A stretch of DNA of 64,000 bases from Mycoplasmopsis pullorum (lineage in GTDB: Bacteria > Bacillota_I > Bacilli_A > Mycoplasmatales > Metamycoplasmataceae). The DNA lies in assembly GCF_001900245.1 (NCBI RefSeq), contig NZ_CP017813.1:868001-932000 (forward strand), written 5' to 3'. The position numbers and the translations under genes are program-made. Below are positions 33,101-44,725 of this stretch, piece by piece (positions within the stretch are counted from its first letter, which is position 1; each line of letters starts with the position of its first letter). The notes under the pieces were generated by a model, which saw only the letters and a program-made list of their open reading frames with translations, was not told the origin of the DNA and searched no databases.

Positions 33101-36100
33101 ATTCAAAGTGATGATTCACAAGGATGAGTACTAGTGAATTTTAACCTTGAGTCAACCAAACCTGAATTTGCTAATTCAGGAATTATTAGCAATGTAAAAG
33201 AATTTAAAGTAACTGGTTTTAAAAAACAAATCAATAAAGAAGAAATTTGAGCAAAAGATCAAGATAAACTTAATAATGCTACACCGACTTTTGAGTATCC
33301 ACAAGCTTCGCAAACATATGCTGAAAATGCTGATGTACAAAATATTGTATTTAATGACTTACCACAAGATAGTAGTGTAGTCAATTTAAGAATTCTAAGT
33401 GCAAGTACCGAAAATCGTACCATCACTTTTGAATATCAATTACGTAAAATCAGTGTTGAAAATAAAGAAATTTATTCAAATCTAAAAAATGGCCAAATTA
33501 GTGATTTTAAAGAAAAAACTTTAGCTGATCGTGAACAAGAATTAAGAGAAGCATTAGATCGAAGTTACACACCAAATTTAAGTACTTCATTAGCGAAAAA
33601 TCCAAATATTAAAGTCTATGCTTTAAGTTTAAACCTTAAAAATGCAAATTATTATCTAGACTTATCTAATCAAGAAGGTGCGAATTTAGAAGTTAAAAAT
33701 ATTCAAGTTTCACCAGAAAATTTAAACGAAGCAGTAATTACTTTTAGAGTCACAAAAGACGACTTAGATTTTGAATATCAAAGAAATTTTGTGTCACAAA
33801 ATGATATTGAAAATCGAATTAATAAAATTAGTTATCTAAATCTTGATCAATTATTCGAAATCAATTACAAATTACTCAATTTAATTCACGACCAAAAAAT
33901 GTTGCAAAATGAAGAGTTGAAAAAGTTAATTTTCCGTCCAAAATACTCGAAATTAGAAAGTTTTTTTGATTACTCAATTGATCTTAATTCTTTAGAAAAT
34001 ACCTTTAGCAAAACACCAAGAAACGTCAGAGCAAATGATTCAAGTAGTGCAAGAGTTGAGCGTGAAGTTTATCAAATTGGTTTTAAAGCAAATGTGCAAG
34101 TCTCATATAAAGGAAAAATACTTAAAACTCTTGTTAATTTAGATGCACAAATTAAAAACAACGAAGGCGATCCAAACAACAAAAATAATACTCAAGTTTA
34201 CTTTGGTCAAGATGCTTATAATGTAACATTTACACCAAAAGAAAAATTTTTAAACCGTGCTACTATTAATGAAGATTATAAATATGGAATTGCAGCGTAT
34301 TTTGCATCTGAAGCAAATCGAATTGCTCAATCAAATAGTAAATATTCTACTTTAGATTTAAGAAGATTAGCAGCAAATGATGATTTAAAACATGAATTAT
34401 TCAAAGAAGTTATTTTGGATAACTTTGATGTGGACTTAGATGGATGAGATTTTGTCGGATTTTCTGATTTTATTCCAGCAAGTGATACCAACAAATTCTA
34501 TATTTATAATACTGTAACTAATCCAGTTGAAAACTTGCAATATTTAGTGTTCATCTTAAAACTAAGCAAAGATGGTAAAACTATTGAATTTCCTTTTGTG
34601 TGAGATTCATTCTTAGCACCAAAAGAAGTTAATGCACTATATGCATACAATTTAATTAAAAACAATCAAATTAGTGAAATATTTAGAGATATTGAATTTG
34701 TAAGTGACAAAACACATTCACACTTACTTGCTTCACAAGTGTGATCTGAATTTAACAATTTATACAAATTACCAAGTTATGGTGAGTACTCAATTGGACT
34801 AGTTCCTGAAGAAAAACGTGACCAGCAAACATTTAAGTCAGATGATTTAAACGGAATTGCATACTTACAATTTGGTCTATATAAAAATGGTGTCTTTCAG
34901 GAAGACATGAAAACATTTGTTTATACACTACATGGTGCTCGCAAATTAGACCGTGGTGATATTAGACCGGCAAATGGTGAATGATTCACTGATGCAGATT
35001 TTCAAGGAAATTCTTTTGAAGCTCCTGAGCCTAACATTATGACTAAAATTAATCAAATCAACAGTACCGATTTTGAATACAATCTCACTCGTGATAGTAA
35101 ACGTTTACTAGATCCGGTTCTACTCGCTCGACAAAAAGCTTACGATAAATTAAATTATTTATTGAGATTTAACTCACCGAGTGCGGTTAATAATGCTGCT
35201 GAAGTGTTAGTGTTAGATTCAATTCATGATCCTAACGACCAAGAATCTGCAGTAGATATTGAAGTCGATTTAAAACCAAATTACTTTATCTATTATTATG
35301 ATGTTCAAGCAAATTATAGTGACACCAATAAGGGAACACTTTCGTTTAAATTAGGATTCATTAATAAACAAAACACAAACATTCGTTATAATACACAACA
35401 TCGCATTGAATTACAAAATTTAGTTAATGATTATGCTCTAGATGCCTATAAAGAAGCGTTATTGAATAACATTACACTCAATGATTTACAAATTAATCAA
35501 ACCTTAGTTCGTTCAATGAGTCGCGATGATTTCTTTAGTACGGTAACAAATAATACTTTAGCTAATAATTTTATTAATGTTTCGTCTGACCTTCAATACC
35601 ATGATAAAACCATGAAACAATTATTTGGAACGAATGGAAAATACAGATTAAGCAACGCGTTAAAATTAGATGAATTTCCTGATTCTGTTTTTGTACGTTT
35701 AGCATATTCACCAAGCGAATTTACTCAAAATGATCAAATCAAATCAGATACTTGATTTGAAATTAGTAATTTTAATGATTCGATAAATGCATCGCAAGAT
35801 TTTAATTACAGCCAACTTTTAAACCGTCTTAGCGTGCAATATGGAATGAAAAAAGTTTTCTTAAATAATGCAAAAATTTTACGCCGTAGACGTGTTGAAT
35901 TCGACTATAAAGATGTAATTTTTGACTTAAATGAGCAACAAAATGGTGTCGAATGATTATTCAAAAAAGACTATTATGCACCACTTCTTGAACGTTCAAA
36001 TATTTCAAATGCCAAAATTAATTTGCATTTCCACACAAACATTGCATATTTAGATGAGAATCGAATTAACCGGATTTTAAATCATGATCAAGGTTTAAAT

Positions 36101-37585
36101 GTTACTCTTGATTGAACGCAACTACAAACTTCTGGCAAAATCGTCCAAAATGGAGTAACTCAAAATGTTGGTGGAATACAAATTGAATACCAAATTAGCT
36201 TTGAATTAACAGCAGACGGTATTAAATTCAAATATCAAATTATTAATAATGGTACTTACAAAGTATTTGGTCAAAACATCTATAAAACAATGCAAAAATT
36301 TGATTTTGATCCTAATAATGCGGTTAAATTCTCTCCAGAAAAAGCTGTCTTTTTCGATTTAGTTTATGGTGCAACAGCAACAATTGAATACATCAATGAT
36401 CTAGCTAATGAAACATTTAATAATAGTATTAGCAATAAATTTGATTATGCAAATATGAGTTACACATCAGAAAATACACCGCTTATTATTTATAACGATC
36501 GTTACAATAATGAAGCATTATTTAAGTATGATCCAAACCAAAACTTACCTTATAAATTTCATGAAGGATATAAATTGAACATGGAAATTATGCATAATTA
36601 CCAAAATCCGAAAGTTAGAGAACAACTTAACCGTGTTTTAGAAATTAATGGTAATGGTTCAAGCGTTGTGCTTGGTAAAGCAAGTAGTGATCCAAATGAA
36701 AAAAGAATGTATGTTATTACGAATAACCACGTAATAAATAATAATGGTTATGTTGAAAATCCAATTCCGCAAGCTTGAAATCACAAGTTAAAATTAACAA
36801 TTACTTCTAATGGTTTTGCAAATAATGTTGATAGTGGTTATCCGTTGGTTGAATCACCATATGAAATTGAAACACAAGCATTTATCTTTTGAACTGGTAA
36901 GAATCAAATCGATAATTCCGCAACAATCACAAATAAAGAATTTGACAGTACAATTTTCCTGATCGATGTTGATCAAATCATTAAAAGTGCTAAAGCGAGC
37001 GGAAAATTGGAAGCAGCCTTGTGATACACTAATTTATTAAAATTACCAAATCTTAACATTAATGACTATAGTAAAGATAATATTCACTATAGCGTCGATC
37101 ACTTAAATTCAAGTAACAACAGTACTTGAGAAACTAAAGCTGAATATTATACTGGACATCTTTTTGTTGGTTTCCCTGCTAAGAATCAAGGTGGTTATAT
37201 TGTTAACCGTAGCAATATAAATGACAATCGTGAGTTCTTTGGTGCTTCAAATCAACGTAACAAAAACTTTACTCCAATTTTCGTGCGTGGTGGAAACAGT
37301 GGTACCGGTGTAGTTGATGCAAACGGTACCTATAGTTCATTAGTTAACTCGGCAATAGGTTGAAAATCATATACTGCGTGATTTGGATACTCAAATATTT
37401 TTGAAAAATCAAATAAAAAATGATGAGAATTTAACTACTATGGAACTGTAGAAAAGGACCAAAGTATTTTAGATATTGCTAATATCAACTCAGCAGCATC
37501 TAATATTATGAAATTAAATGCTTGAGATCCAACAATTGAGCCCGTTTATTGATTAACTGATTCTAAAAAAATGAATCAAAAATAA
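30146..37585 (+). CDS. Giant lipoprotein with Lipoprotein_17-type repeats and C-terminal DUF31 serine peptidase
   Basis: 2,479 residues in one code-4 frame. Lipoprotein signal ending ASGC (C30). Residues ~50-1120 contain about eleven copies of a beta-rich unit with a core like YDDLNG-x-L-x-I-x-Y-KL-x-ST-x-x-NL, matching the Lipoprotein_17 (lipoprotein-associated) domain. The C-terminal region is a DUF31 trypsin-like peptidase with a complete triad: ITNNHVI (H2195), EFDSTIFLID (D2267) and GGNSGTGV (S2385). DUF31 proteins include MIP, the mycoplasma peptidase that cleaves antibody held by MIB. No MIB partner is in the window and this protein is far larger than a typical MIP, so the repeats may do the capturing. 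The stop is followed by a strong terminator. Confidence 0.85.
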
Positions 37586-37603
37586 ATTTTATTCTTCACA
37601 ATT

Positions 37604-37634
37604 AATCTCTATCACTAATTGGTAGAGATTTTTT
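37604..37634 (+). terminator. Terminator of the giant lipoprotein gene
   Basis: AATCTCTA pairs with TAGAGATT and is followed by five T, 18 bases after the stop codon. Confidence 0.8.
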
Positions 37635-37981
37635 GTATTTTTGTGGCTAATTAGGTGAATTTACCTTAAGTGATTTGGTGATGGCTCGACAAATTAATAA
37701 AATAACAGGAATAAAATATGAAATTCTCGATTAGTGTTGCCATTAATGATACAAATGAAAAAATTTTCATATTAGTCAAATTTTTTTGTAATTCACTTTG
37801 ATTTTTAACTTTTAAGGTTCATTTAAAATATAATTAAAGTGAAAGGTAATCAAAATAAAATTCTTGATTTTGTTTTTGAGTTTTTTGCATATACCAAACC
37901 TTTCTAAAATTACGAAAAAGTAAGTTTATTAAAACTAATATGCAATTCATTAAATCTTTAACTAAATAAAAGGAGAATAGT
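37635..37981 (+). promoter_or_regulatory. Promoter and ~145-base conserved leader of lipoprotein copy 1
   Basis: A gene-free stretch. It holds TATAAT at 37829-37834 and, 60-70 bases upstream, an inverted repeat of the ATGAAAA/TTTTCAT type (about 37755-37771). The leader from 37835 to the AAGGAG before the ATG at 37982 recurs almost unchanged upstream of lipoprotein copy 3 and with changes upstream of copy 2. A leader this long is unusual here, where many genes are nearly leaderless, and its conservation suggests a regulatory role. Confidence 0.55.
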
Positions 37982-39121
37982 ATGAAAAAAATATTTTTGT
38001 TATCATTAATTTTACCTTTTGTTTCTATGTCGACAAATTGCGTTATGAACAAAAAAATAGAAGTTAAAACTATTGAAGAAAAAAAGCCTATAAATCCAAT
38101 TTGACCTCCTATTGTTGATCTTGTTGGTTTATGACATCCCGATTTATCTGATAATAAATACTCGGATGAAAAAGATGAAAATGAACATGATAATTCTTTA
38201 AAGCAACAATATCCTGAAAATTTTGATTGATCCAATGCAAATGAAAAAGAAATTATTAATTTTTTAATTGCAAAGAATTTTCAAGATCACTTAAGATATT
38301 CAAGTGAATTTGGAAAAATAAGCGATAGCTTGCAATTGAGAATAAAAGAATTGTTAAATAATTCTAATATTAGTTTTAATGTAAATGAATATAATACAAA
38401 ATTGTTGCACAGAATAACACTTAAAAGAGATGAAATTTTTAATCATTTAAGAAAAATAAACGATATCTACAATGATCAAATTCAAAACAAAAAAATATTC
38501 TTTTATTTAGAGCATTATCAAGCAAATACAAATAAAAACATAACTGAAGACTGACGAAAATATGTTACTTTAACAATTAATATTGAAGAATCTGAATTAC
38601 CAAAATTCTCATCATTTAAAGATGCTGAAGAATTATTTAAACTATTAAACCTTTCTAATATGACATATGATACAAAAGTTGAAAATAATACATTGTATGA
38701 ACAACCATATGAAATGACAATTTTTACTTTTAAACCTAGTGATTATAAAGTGGCTATCGATGAGTTAAATTCATTTTTTGTAAGTCTTGGTATCAAAGAT
38801 AAAATTCCATTTAGATTTAAAATTTGAACTAATAAATTAGATTTTCGTAAAGAAAGTTCTGATTCTATAACAAATATTGAAAAAATGACTTGATATAATG
38901 CTAAATGATCAATTGGAATTCATCGAAAATTTCTTAAAGATATTGAATGAAGTAAGTTGTTATTATACGTTCCTTTCTTTCAAAAATGTCCACACATTGA
39001 CGAATTAGTTAAAACTAATTTTGTTTGATACAATGGCGATTGACAACTTGAGGAAATATACAAAAAATCTATTTACTCATCAGATGTTGATTATTGAGCT
39101 TGACCAAGATCATGATGATAA
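37982..39121 (+). CDS. Lipoprotein of the DYWAWPxSWW family, copy 1 (intact)
   Basis: 379 residues. Signal peptide MKKIFLLSLILPFVSMSTNC (candidate lipidated Cys20), an acidic, Pro/Asp-rich variable segment (~22-75), then a conserved domain starting WSNANEKEI and including HRITLKRDEIFNHLR, EQPYEMTIFTF and PFRFKIW, and a Trp-rich end SDVDYWAWPRSWW. Seven A residues after ATG keep this copy in frame; the paralogs at 51393-54217 are broken at A runs. Function unknown; it is probably a surface lipoprotein. It stands alone between terminators. Confidence 0.75.
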
Positions 39122-39125
39122 AATG

Positions 39126-39153
39126 AAAAGACTTCGCGCAAATGAAGTCTTTT
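39126..39153 (+). terminator. Terminator of lipoprotein copy 1
   Basis: AAAAGACTTC pairs with GAAGTCTTTT around an eight-base loop, immediately after the stop. The same stem closes copies 2, 3 and 4. Confidence 0.85.
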
Positions 39154-39159
39154 TTAATT

Positions 39160-39345
39160 TTAAATTCTTCAAAATCATCAGTAATTTTTGGTTTTTAACT
39201 TAGATTCATTTGGTTTAAAAATAAATATTGCGAACATAAAAACGAATGAGTGATAAGTGTAAATAATAAAAAAATATTAGTGTTTTATGATGTATATGAA
39301 AAAATTTCATATTAGTAACAAAAACAACTAAATTTAGCAAAAAAT
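39160..39345 (-). other. Orphan copy of the lipoprotein-family upstream region
   Basis: This gene-free stretch resembles, over ~180 bases, the spacer between lipoprotein copies 4 and 3 (about 54420-54600, reverse complement), including the palindrome at 39294-39312. Past about 39345 the similarity ends and no family gene follows. It looks like the left-over control region of a lost paralog. Confidence 0.5.
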
Positions 39346-39428
39346 TCACTTTTGTCTTTTAAATGAGTATATTTGTGCTGAATCTGAAATTTAATTTACT
39401 TAATCAATTAAACTAATTTAATATTTAA

Positions 39429-39434
39429 TATAAT
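39429..39434 (+). promoter_or_regulatory. -10 box of the EIIB-like gene (leaderless start)
   Basis: TATAAT ends seven bases before the ATG at 39441, so transcription should begin at or next to the start codon. Confidence 0.55.
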
Positions 39435-39440
39435 TAATTT

Positions 39441-39812
39441 ATGCTTTTAAAAGATAAGATAAAAATGATTTTTTTAACCATTATTACTTTTGGTTTAATT
39501 TGAATTAAATGAACAAAAATGAAGAATAGTAATCTTGAGAATTCATTTTATGTTGCAAATAAATTACCATTTAAAATGGAACAATTTTATGCAATTATTC
39601 CGAAGGAATCAATTTTAAGTATAAGTAACACACACATTCGTACCAATATCACTGTTGCTGATGCATCTAAAGTCGCAATTGAAGAATTACAAAAACTTAA
39701 AAATGTTACCGGTGTAGTAGTAATGTCAAACAAAATTTCACTTGTTTTAAATGAATATGCACCAGTTTTAGCGCAAGAGTTGTTAAAACAAAAAGGAGAA
39801 AATAATGTTTAA
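39441..39812 (+). CDS. PTS EIIB-like domain protein lacking the phosphorylated cysteine
   Basis: 123 residues. An N-terminal hydrophobic segment (IFLTIITFGLIWI) is followed by an EIIB fold of the glucose/sucrose family: ISNTHIRTNITVADASKV, LQKLKNVTGVV, ISLVLNEYAPVL. At the place where active EIIB has Cys in C-A-T-R-L-R, this protein has N-T-H-I-R-T, so it cannot be phosphorylated in the usual way. A sensory or scaffold role is possible. Its end overlaps the start of the helicase gene by 8 bases, so the two are translated together. Confidence 0.6.
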
Positions 39813-42800
39813 TGCTGATGAAGGACGTTACAAAGTTATTTTAGATAACTTACTTGAAATTACACCAAATGATGCAACAGTTTTTACCACGATTAATAAT
39901 AAGTACTTTTTCGACTTTTATAAATTCTTTGGTAAAAACGCTTTTAGCTTTATTTATGGTTCAAAAGGATTTAAATTTCCACTACTTGAAGTCAATTTAC
40001 TTCAACTTTTAAGTCAAATGGAAACTGCTCAAACTTATGAAGAAGTATTGCATTTATTGCACGAGAACGACCAAGATATTAGTGATGGTGCAAAGGTACA
40101 ACTTCGTAATAATTTTGAAGCAACTAAAAGCAAGATTATCGAAAAGATTCGTGTAGACTTTCAAAAATCAACCTTAAAATGAAAACTCTTACTTAATCGT
40201 GCACGTGAAATTAATGACGAAATTAATATTTGACCATTGCATTTAGGTTTTTTATATGTTTCATTAGTAATTGATGATAAAACTTTCTATGCACCGATGT
40301 TTTTTAAAGAAGTGGTAATCGAATTTGAAAATGGTCGTCCTTTCTTATTGAGTAACGGTGATATTAAAGTTAATGAAAAGTTAATTTTTATTTTAAATAA
40401 TGCCGGATTTAACATTCATTTTGATTTTGATTATTCAACTAAAAGCATTAGTGAATTAGTTCACTATTTAGCTAAAATTTGAGGTCAAACTTTTAAAATT
40501 CCACAATCAATTCAAGGTCCATTCCAAAGATTTCGTAGCGAAGATATTAAAAACTTAACACTTAATTTCCATCCAGGGATTACACTCGGAATTTTCCTAC
40601 CATCAGGCGGATACGCTCGTAACAGAATGAAAGAAATCATTGAAAAAAACGAAATTGACAACATTTTTGACATTGAATTCAATAAAAATATTTATAAATA
40701 TCGGATCAAAAATACCATCTTCGATCCGAGTGTGGGACTATTTAAAATTACTCCAACCAACTATTCACAAGATAAAGCGATTGTGTCCGCACTGGGACAA
40801 AATACCATCATTTGAGGGCCTCCTGGGACAGGTAAGAGTCAAACAATTGTTAACCTATTAGCTAATATTTTAGTTTATGGTAAAACTGGGATAGTTGCTT
40901 CGCAAAAGAAAGCTGCTTTAGAGGTTATCCGTAAGAGAATGAGCGACTTAAGAATGTTTTGTTTATTTATTCTTACCTCTAAAGATATGCGGAAAAAAAG
41001 TTTTTACAAACCAATTAAGGAATATCTAAACTTTTTAGAATACTTTGAAGAATCATACTCAATTAAACCAATTAAAGTTATACGTGATGATGAACGTCGT
41101 TGAGTTGATAAGGTAGCTGAAATTGCTGAAAATCCAAAATATAGTGAAATTTTAGAAGCTTATTTCTACTTATATAATAATTTAGATAAGTTAACAAATG
41201 ACGATATTGACTATATTTTGACCTTACCAGCTAATATTATTTATCCATACACACCAATTAATAATAATATTTATAAATCAATTATGCGTGCAAATCGTGT
41301 TAACTTGTGACATTATTTTAAAAATTACAAGAATTTAAGAACTATCGCATTACAAATTGAACGTAACTTAAACGATTTTAAAGGTAGTTTAGCTGAATTA
41401 GTAATTAAATTCAGAAATCTTGATCCAAGTGATATTGCTTGATTACGTGAATTTTTAGAGTTATTACCAGAAATGGAAAGTGACGAAAAAACTGACATTC
41501 AAATTATTAAAAACATCGTTGGAGAAAGAGTCTTTAATAAAGTTAATAACTTTAGTCCTGAAAAACGTAAATTATATAGTGAATTTGCTGCATCGGTGCG
41601 GATTGGTAATTTAGAACCATATAAATTTATTAAACGTTATAGTTCTTTAATTAAAGAGTTATTTCCGATTATTATTGCAACACCAGATACCGACTTAAGT
41701 GCTTGACATAAAGAAGAATTTGACTATGCAATTATGGATGAGTCATCACAAATTTTCATCGAAAAAGGTTTACCAATTCTATATTTAGCAAAAACTAAGG
41801 TCTTAGCTGGTGATGAAAAACAAATGAAACCATCAAATTGATTTAGAGTTAGAACTACCGATGATTCAATTTTCGGTAATGTTGAATCACTTTTAGATTA
41901 TGCTCACTCGCTTGGTGTTTATAGCATTTTGCTTGATAAAAACTACCGTTCAAATCACGCGGCCTTAATGACTTTCTCAAGTAAATATTTCTATGAATCA
42001 TCGCTTGATGTTATCGATTCAGCACACAAAGCAAACAGCGAAGCGATCGAAGTTATTGAAGTAAATGGTGCTTGAGAAGATAACCGTAACGTGGTTGAAG
42101 CTGAAGTAGCTATTGACATTGTTGATTTAAACCTTAATAAATATAAAAAGATCATTTTATTAGCATTTAACGCTAAACAATGCGACTATATTACCAATTT
42201 AATTTATCAAAACTACTCACATCTTGAAGAAGCTTTAGAAGAAGGTCGCTTAATGATCCGAAACATTGAAAATATTCAAGGTGATGAAGCGGATTTAGTC
42301 GTTGCAACAATCGCATATGATAAAAACTCAAAAATTCACTCAACTTATGTTGGACGTCCAGGCGGAATGAATGCGTTAAACGTTGCAATTTCGCGTGCTA
42401 AAGATAAGATGGTAATCATTAAAACTATTAAATCAAGTGATATTAATAACTATCACAATTCTGCAGATACTAAATTATTTAGAGAATGATTATTATTCTT
42501 AGAAAAAACCAACAACGAACGTCGTGAACTACTTAAAACTTCAGTTAACCGTTACAAACCAAAAGCTCCTTTAAAAATCAATTCAAACTTAGTTGCAGAG
42601 GTAAAATCGGTTATTGGAGAAATTATCAAACCATATATGAATGTTAAGATGGTTGAAAATTATCCAGTTGGTACAATTTATATTGATTTAGTTGTTTTAG
42701 TCGACAACAAACCATATAAATGTTTCTTATTTGATAACTTTAGTTATGCAAATGATTATGAAGCTTATGTTTTATTTAAGGATTATTTCAAATTCTTAAA

Positions 42801-43194
42801 ATCAAAACACTACGATACCAAAATTTTAAACGATGTAATTTGATTACGTGATAAAAAAACCATTCTAGATTGATTTAGTGCTAGTCAAATTCAAGAATTT
42901 TCAGGTGTTGAATTTGCTGCAGAAAACGAAGAGCCTGAAGATTTATTCGAAAAAGAAGAATTTTTAGAAGATGTCGAAGTTAAAGATTCTGAAACCTTGA
43001 CTAAAGAATGAAAAATTTTCCTAGATGATCAAGATAAAGAAGCTGAATTAGCAAAAGAAAAAGCTAAAACTCAAGCTAAAACAACTAAAAAAACAACCAC
43101 AACTTCAGCAAATAATAAGAAAAAAAGCTCAGCAAATAGCAAAAGCAAAAATTCATCATCAAACAAAAGTAAAACAACAAACAAAAAACAATAA
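39805..43194 (+). CDS. Superfamily 1 (DNA2/NAM7/Upf1-like) helicase
   Basis: 1,129 residues. A 330-residue N-terminal region precedes Walker A GPPGTGKSQTIVNLL (~338), Walker B DESSQ (~645), and motif VI NVAISRAKDKM (~861), the pattern of AAA_11/AAA_12 SF1 helicases acting on RNA or DNA. The C-terminal ~60 residues are a Lys/Thr/Ser/Asn-rich tail that may bind nucleic acid. The stop shares a base with the next gene's ATG (TAATG). The start at 39805 is inside the EIIB-like gene and preceded by AAAAGGAG. The cellular role is unknown. Confidence 0.8.
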
Positions 43195-43562
43195 TGAAAT
43201 TAGAAAAATTCTTTAAGATTTGTTCTAACGAAACGAATATTCGTTTAATTATTCACTTATATTCATGTGATAAAAATGAATGTAATGTTCAAACATTTGT
43301 CGAATTGCTAAACAAAAAACAAGCTAATATTTCCAAACACTTTATGGAATTACGTCGACTAAAAATTGTCGATTATGTGCGAAATGGTCACGAAATTTTT
43401 TACAAATTAAATGATAATTTTCGGACAAAATTTAATTCATATTTAAGTTTAATCGTGCAAGACCACTGTTATGATAAATTCACTTGTGCTTGTGCTGTTT
43501 TAGAAATTCACGCTACAAAAAATGATGAAAATTGCGTTCATGAATGTTGTGATGATGAGTAA
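43194..43562 (+). CDS. ArsR-family transcriptional regulator
   Basis: 122 residues, the usual ArsR/SmtB size. Winged helix with VQTFVELLNKKQANISKHFMELRRLKIVDYVRNGHEIFYKL. It is rich in Cys: two in the N-terminal part (CDKNEC) and a C-terminal cluster (DHCYDKFTCACAVLEIH ... CVHECC), which suggests metal or redox sensing. It overlaps the helicase stop by one base and so is the last gene of the EIIB-like/helicase operon; it may autoregulate it. Confidence 0.8.
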   Translation: MKLEKFFKICSNETNIRLIIHLYSCDKNECNVQTFVELLNKKQANISKHFMELRRLKIVDYVRNGHEIFYKLNDNFRTKFNSYLSLIVQDHCYDKFTCACAVLEIHATKNDENCVHECCDDE

Positions 43563-43583
43563 AAAACTATAAAATCAAACCTT

Positions 43584-43617
43584 AAACACAGAATTATTTG
43601 GATTCTGTGTTTTTTGT
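43584..43617 (+). terminator. Terminator after the ArsR gene
   Basis: AAACACAGAAT pairs with ATTCTGTGTTT across a seven-base loop followed by T residues. Confidence 0.85.
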
Positions 43618-43670
43618 GTTTGCAAGTTAAGTAAATTAGTCGAAATTAACTCGAATTTTACCGTGTTTGC

Positions 43671-43676
43671 TATAAT
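43671..43676 (+). promoter_or_regulatory. Extended -10 of rsmE (leaderless start)
   Basis: TGCTATAAT ends six bases before the ATG at 43683, implying a leaderless or nearly leaderless transcript. Confidence 0.6.
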
Positions 43677-43682
43677 AAGAAA

Positions 43683-44378
43683 ATGAACAGATTTTTCGCT
43701 ATAGACAAACAAGATAATTTTTTATTTTTTGATGAGAAAGCACAAAAACATTTTAAAGTTCTACGTTTGGAACAAAAAGAGTTTGTCGGAGTTTTTGAGA
43801 ATAATTTTTACTTATGTCGCTATGAAAATGGTAAAGGAGTAATTTTAGATTCAATTGATCAAAACCACGAATTACCATATCAAATCATTTTAGCAGCAGC
43901 AATTATTAAACTCGACCGTTTTGAGTGATTGCTAGAAAAAGCGACCGAATTAGGAGTTGACCAAATCGTACCAATTTGAAGTGAAAACACTGATTCAGAA
44001 CTTGCAAAATTCAAATTTGAACGCAAAAGAGTTCGTTTTGAGGAGATTCTACTAAATTCAGCACAACAATCATTTCGTAACAAGGTTCCAACACTTATGC
44101 AAATTAATAAATACAGTGATTTTTTAAAAACTCAAGCTGATTTAAAAATTATTGCACATGAGAAAAATAATTATTTGAATCTAAATTTGACCAAATTAGC
44201 AAAAAACCAAAAAATTATTATTTTAGTCGGTCCTGAAGGTGGATTTTCTGAATCTGAAGTCGAAAAAGCACATGAAAATGGATATCATGTTGTGAGTTTA
44301 GGAAGTAGAATTTTACGTGCTGAAACTGCTTCAATTTATTTACTTGCACAATTAGGAGAAAATCATGGAGAAAAATAA
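43683..44378 (+). CDS. rsmE: 16S rRNA (uracil1498-N3)-methyltransferase
   Basis: 231 residues, normal length. SPOUT-fold hallmarks: KLDRFEWLLEKATELGV, ILVGPEGGFSESEV and the knot motif LGSRILRAETA. It methylates U1498 in the decoding region of 16S rRNA. Its last 14 bases overlap the next gene. An SD-like AGGAG near 44357-44361 lies inside its 3' end and serves the following ATG. Confidence 0.92.
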
Positions 44379-44715
44379 AAAAGTATCATATTCAGAATTT
44401 CGTACTTTATTTGTCATTAAAGTTAAAAATACAATTGACCAAGAAAAAACCAAATTAGTTAAAGTTAAACGAAAAGGCGAAATTGCTAAACGTCAAAAGT
44501 TTATCACCTCATGTGAGAAATTACTAAATGAACTAAGCACTCGTGTTATTAAGGACTCAGATTTGGTTGCGAACAATAAAGTTTTTGACAAAATGAAATC
44601 TGAAGAAACGTTGCGAAAATTAATGCCACTTTTTACTTTTTTAGTGATTTTAATAGTAAGTGTCGCAATACTAATTACAGTTTTTGTAGTTAAAGATTAT
44701 TCAAACAACTTATAA
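44365..44715 (+). CDS. Small single-pass membrane protein
   Basis: 116 residues. A basic, Lys-rich N-terminal ~85 residues precedes one strongly hydrophobic helix near the C-terminus (LMPLFTFLVILIVSVAILIT). I recognise no family. The overlap with rsmE (14 bases) and the short gap to the aldehyde dehydrogenase (10 bases, AAAGGA) place it inside an rsmE operon. It probably is a tail-anchored cytoplasmic protein. Confidence 0.65.
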   Translation: MEKNKKVSYSEFRTLFVIKVKNTIDQEKTKLVKVKRKGEIAKRQKFITSCEKLLNELSTRVIKDSDLVANNKVFDKMKSEETLRKLMPLFTFLVILIVSVAILITVFVVKDYSNNL

Positions 44716-44725
44716 AGGAATCAAA

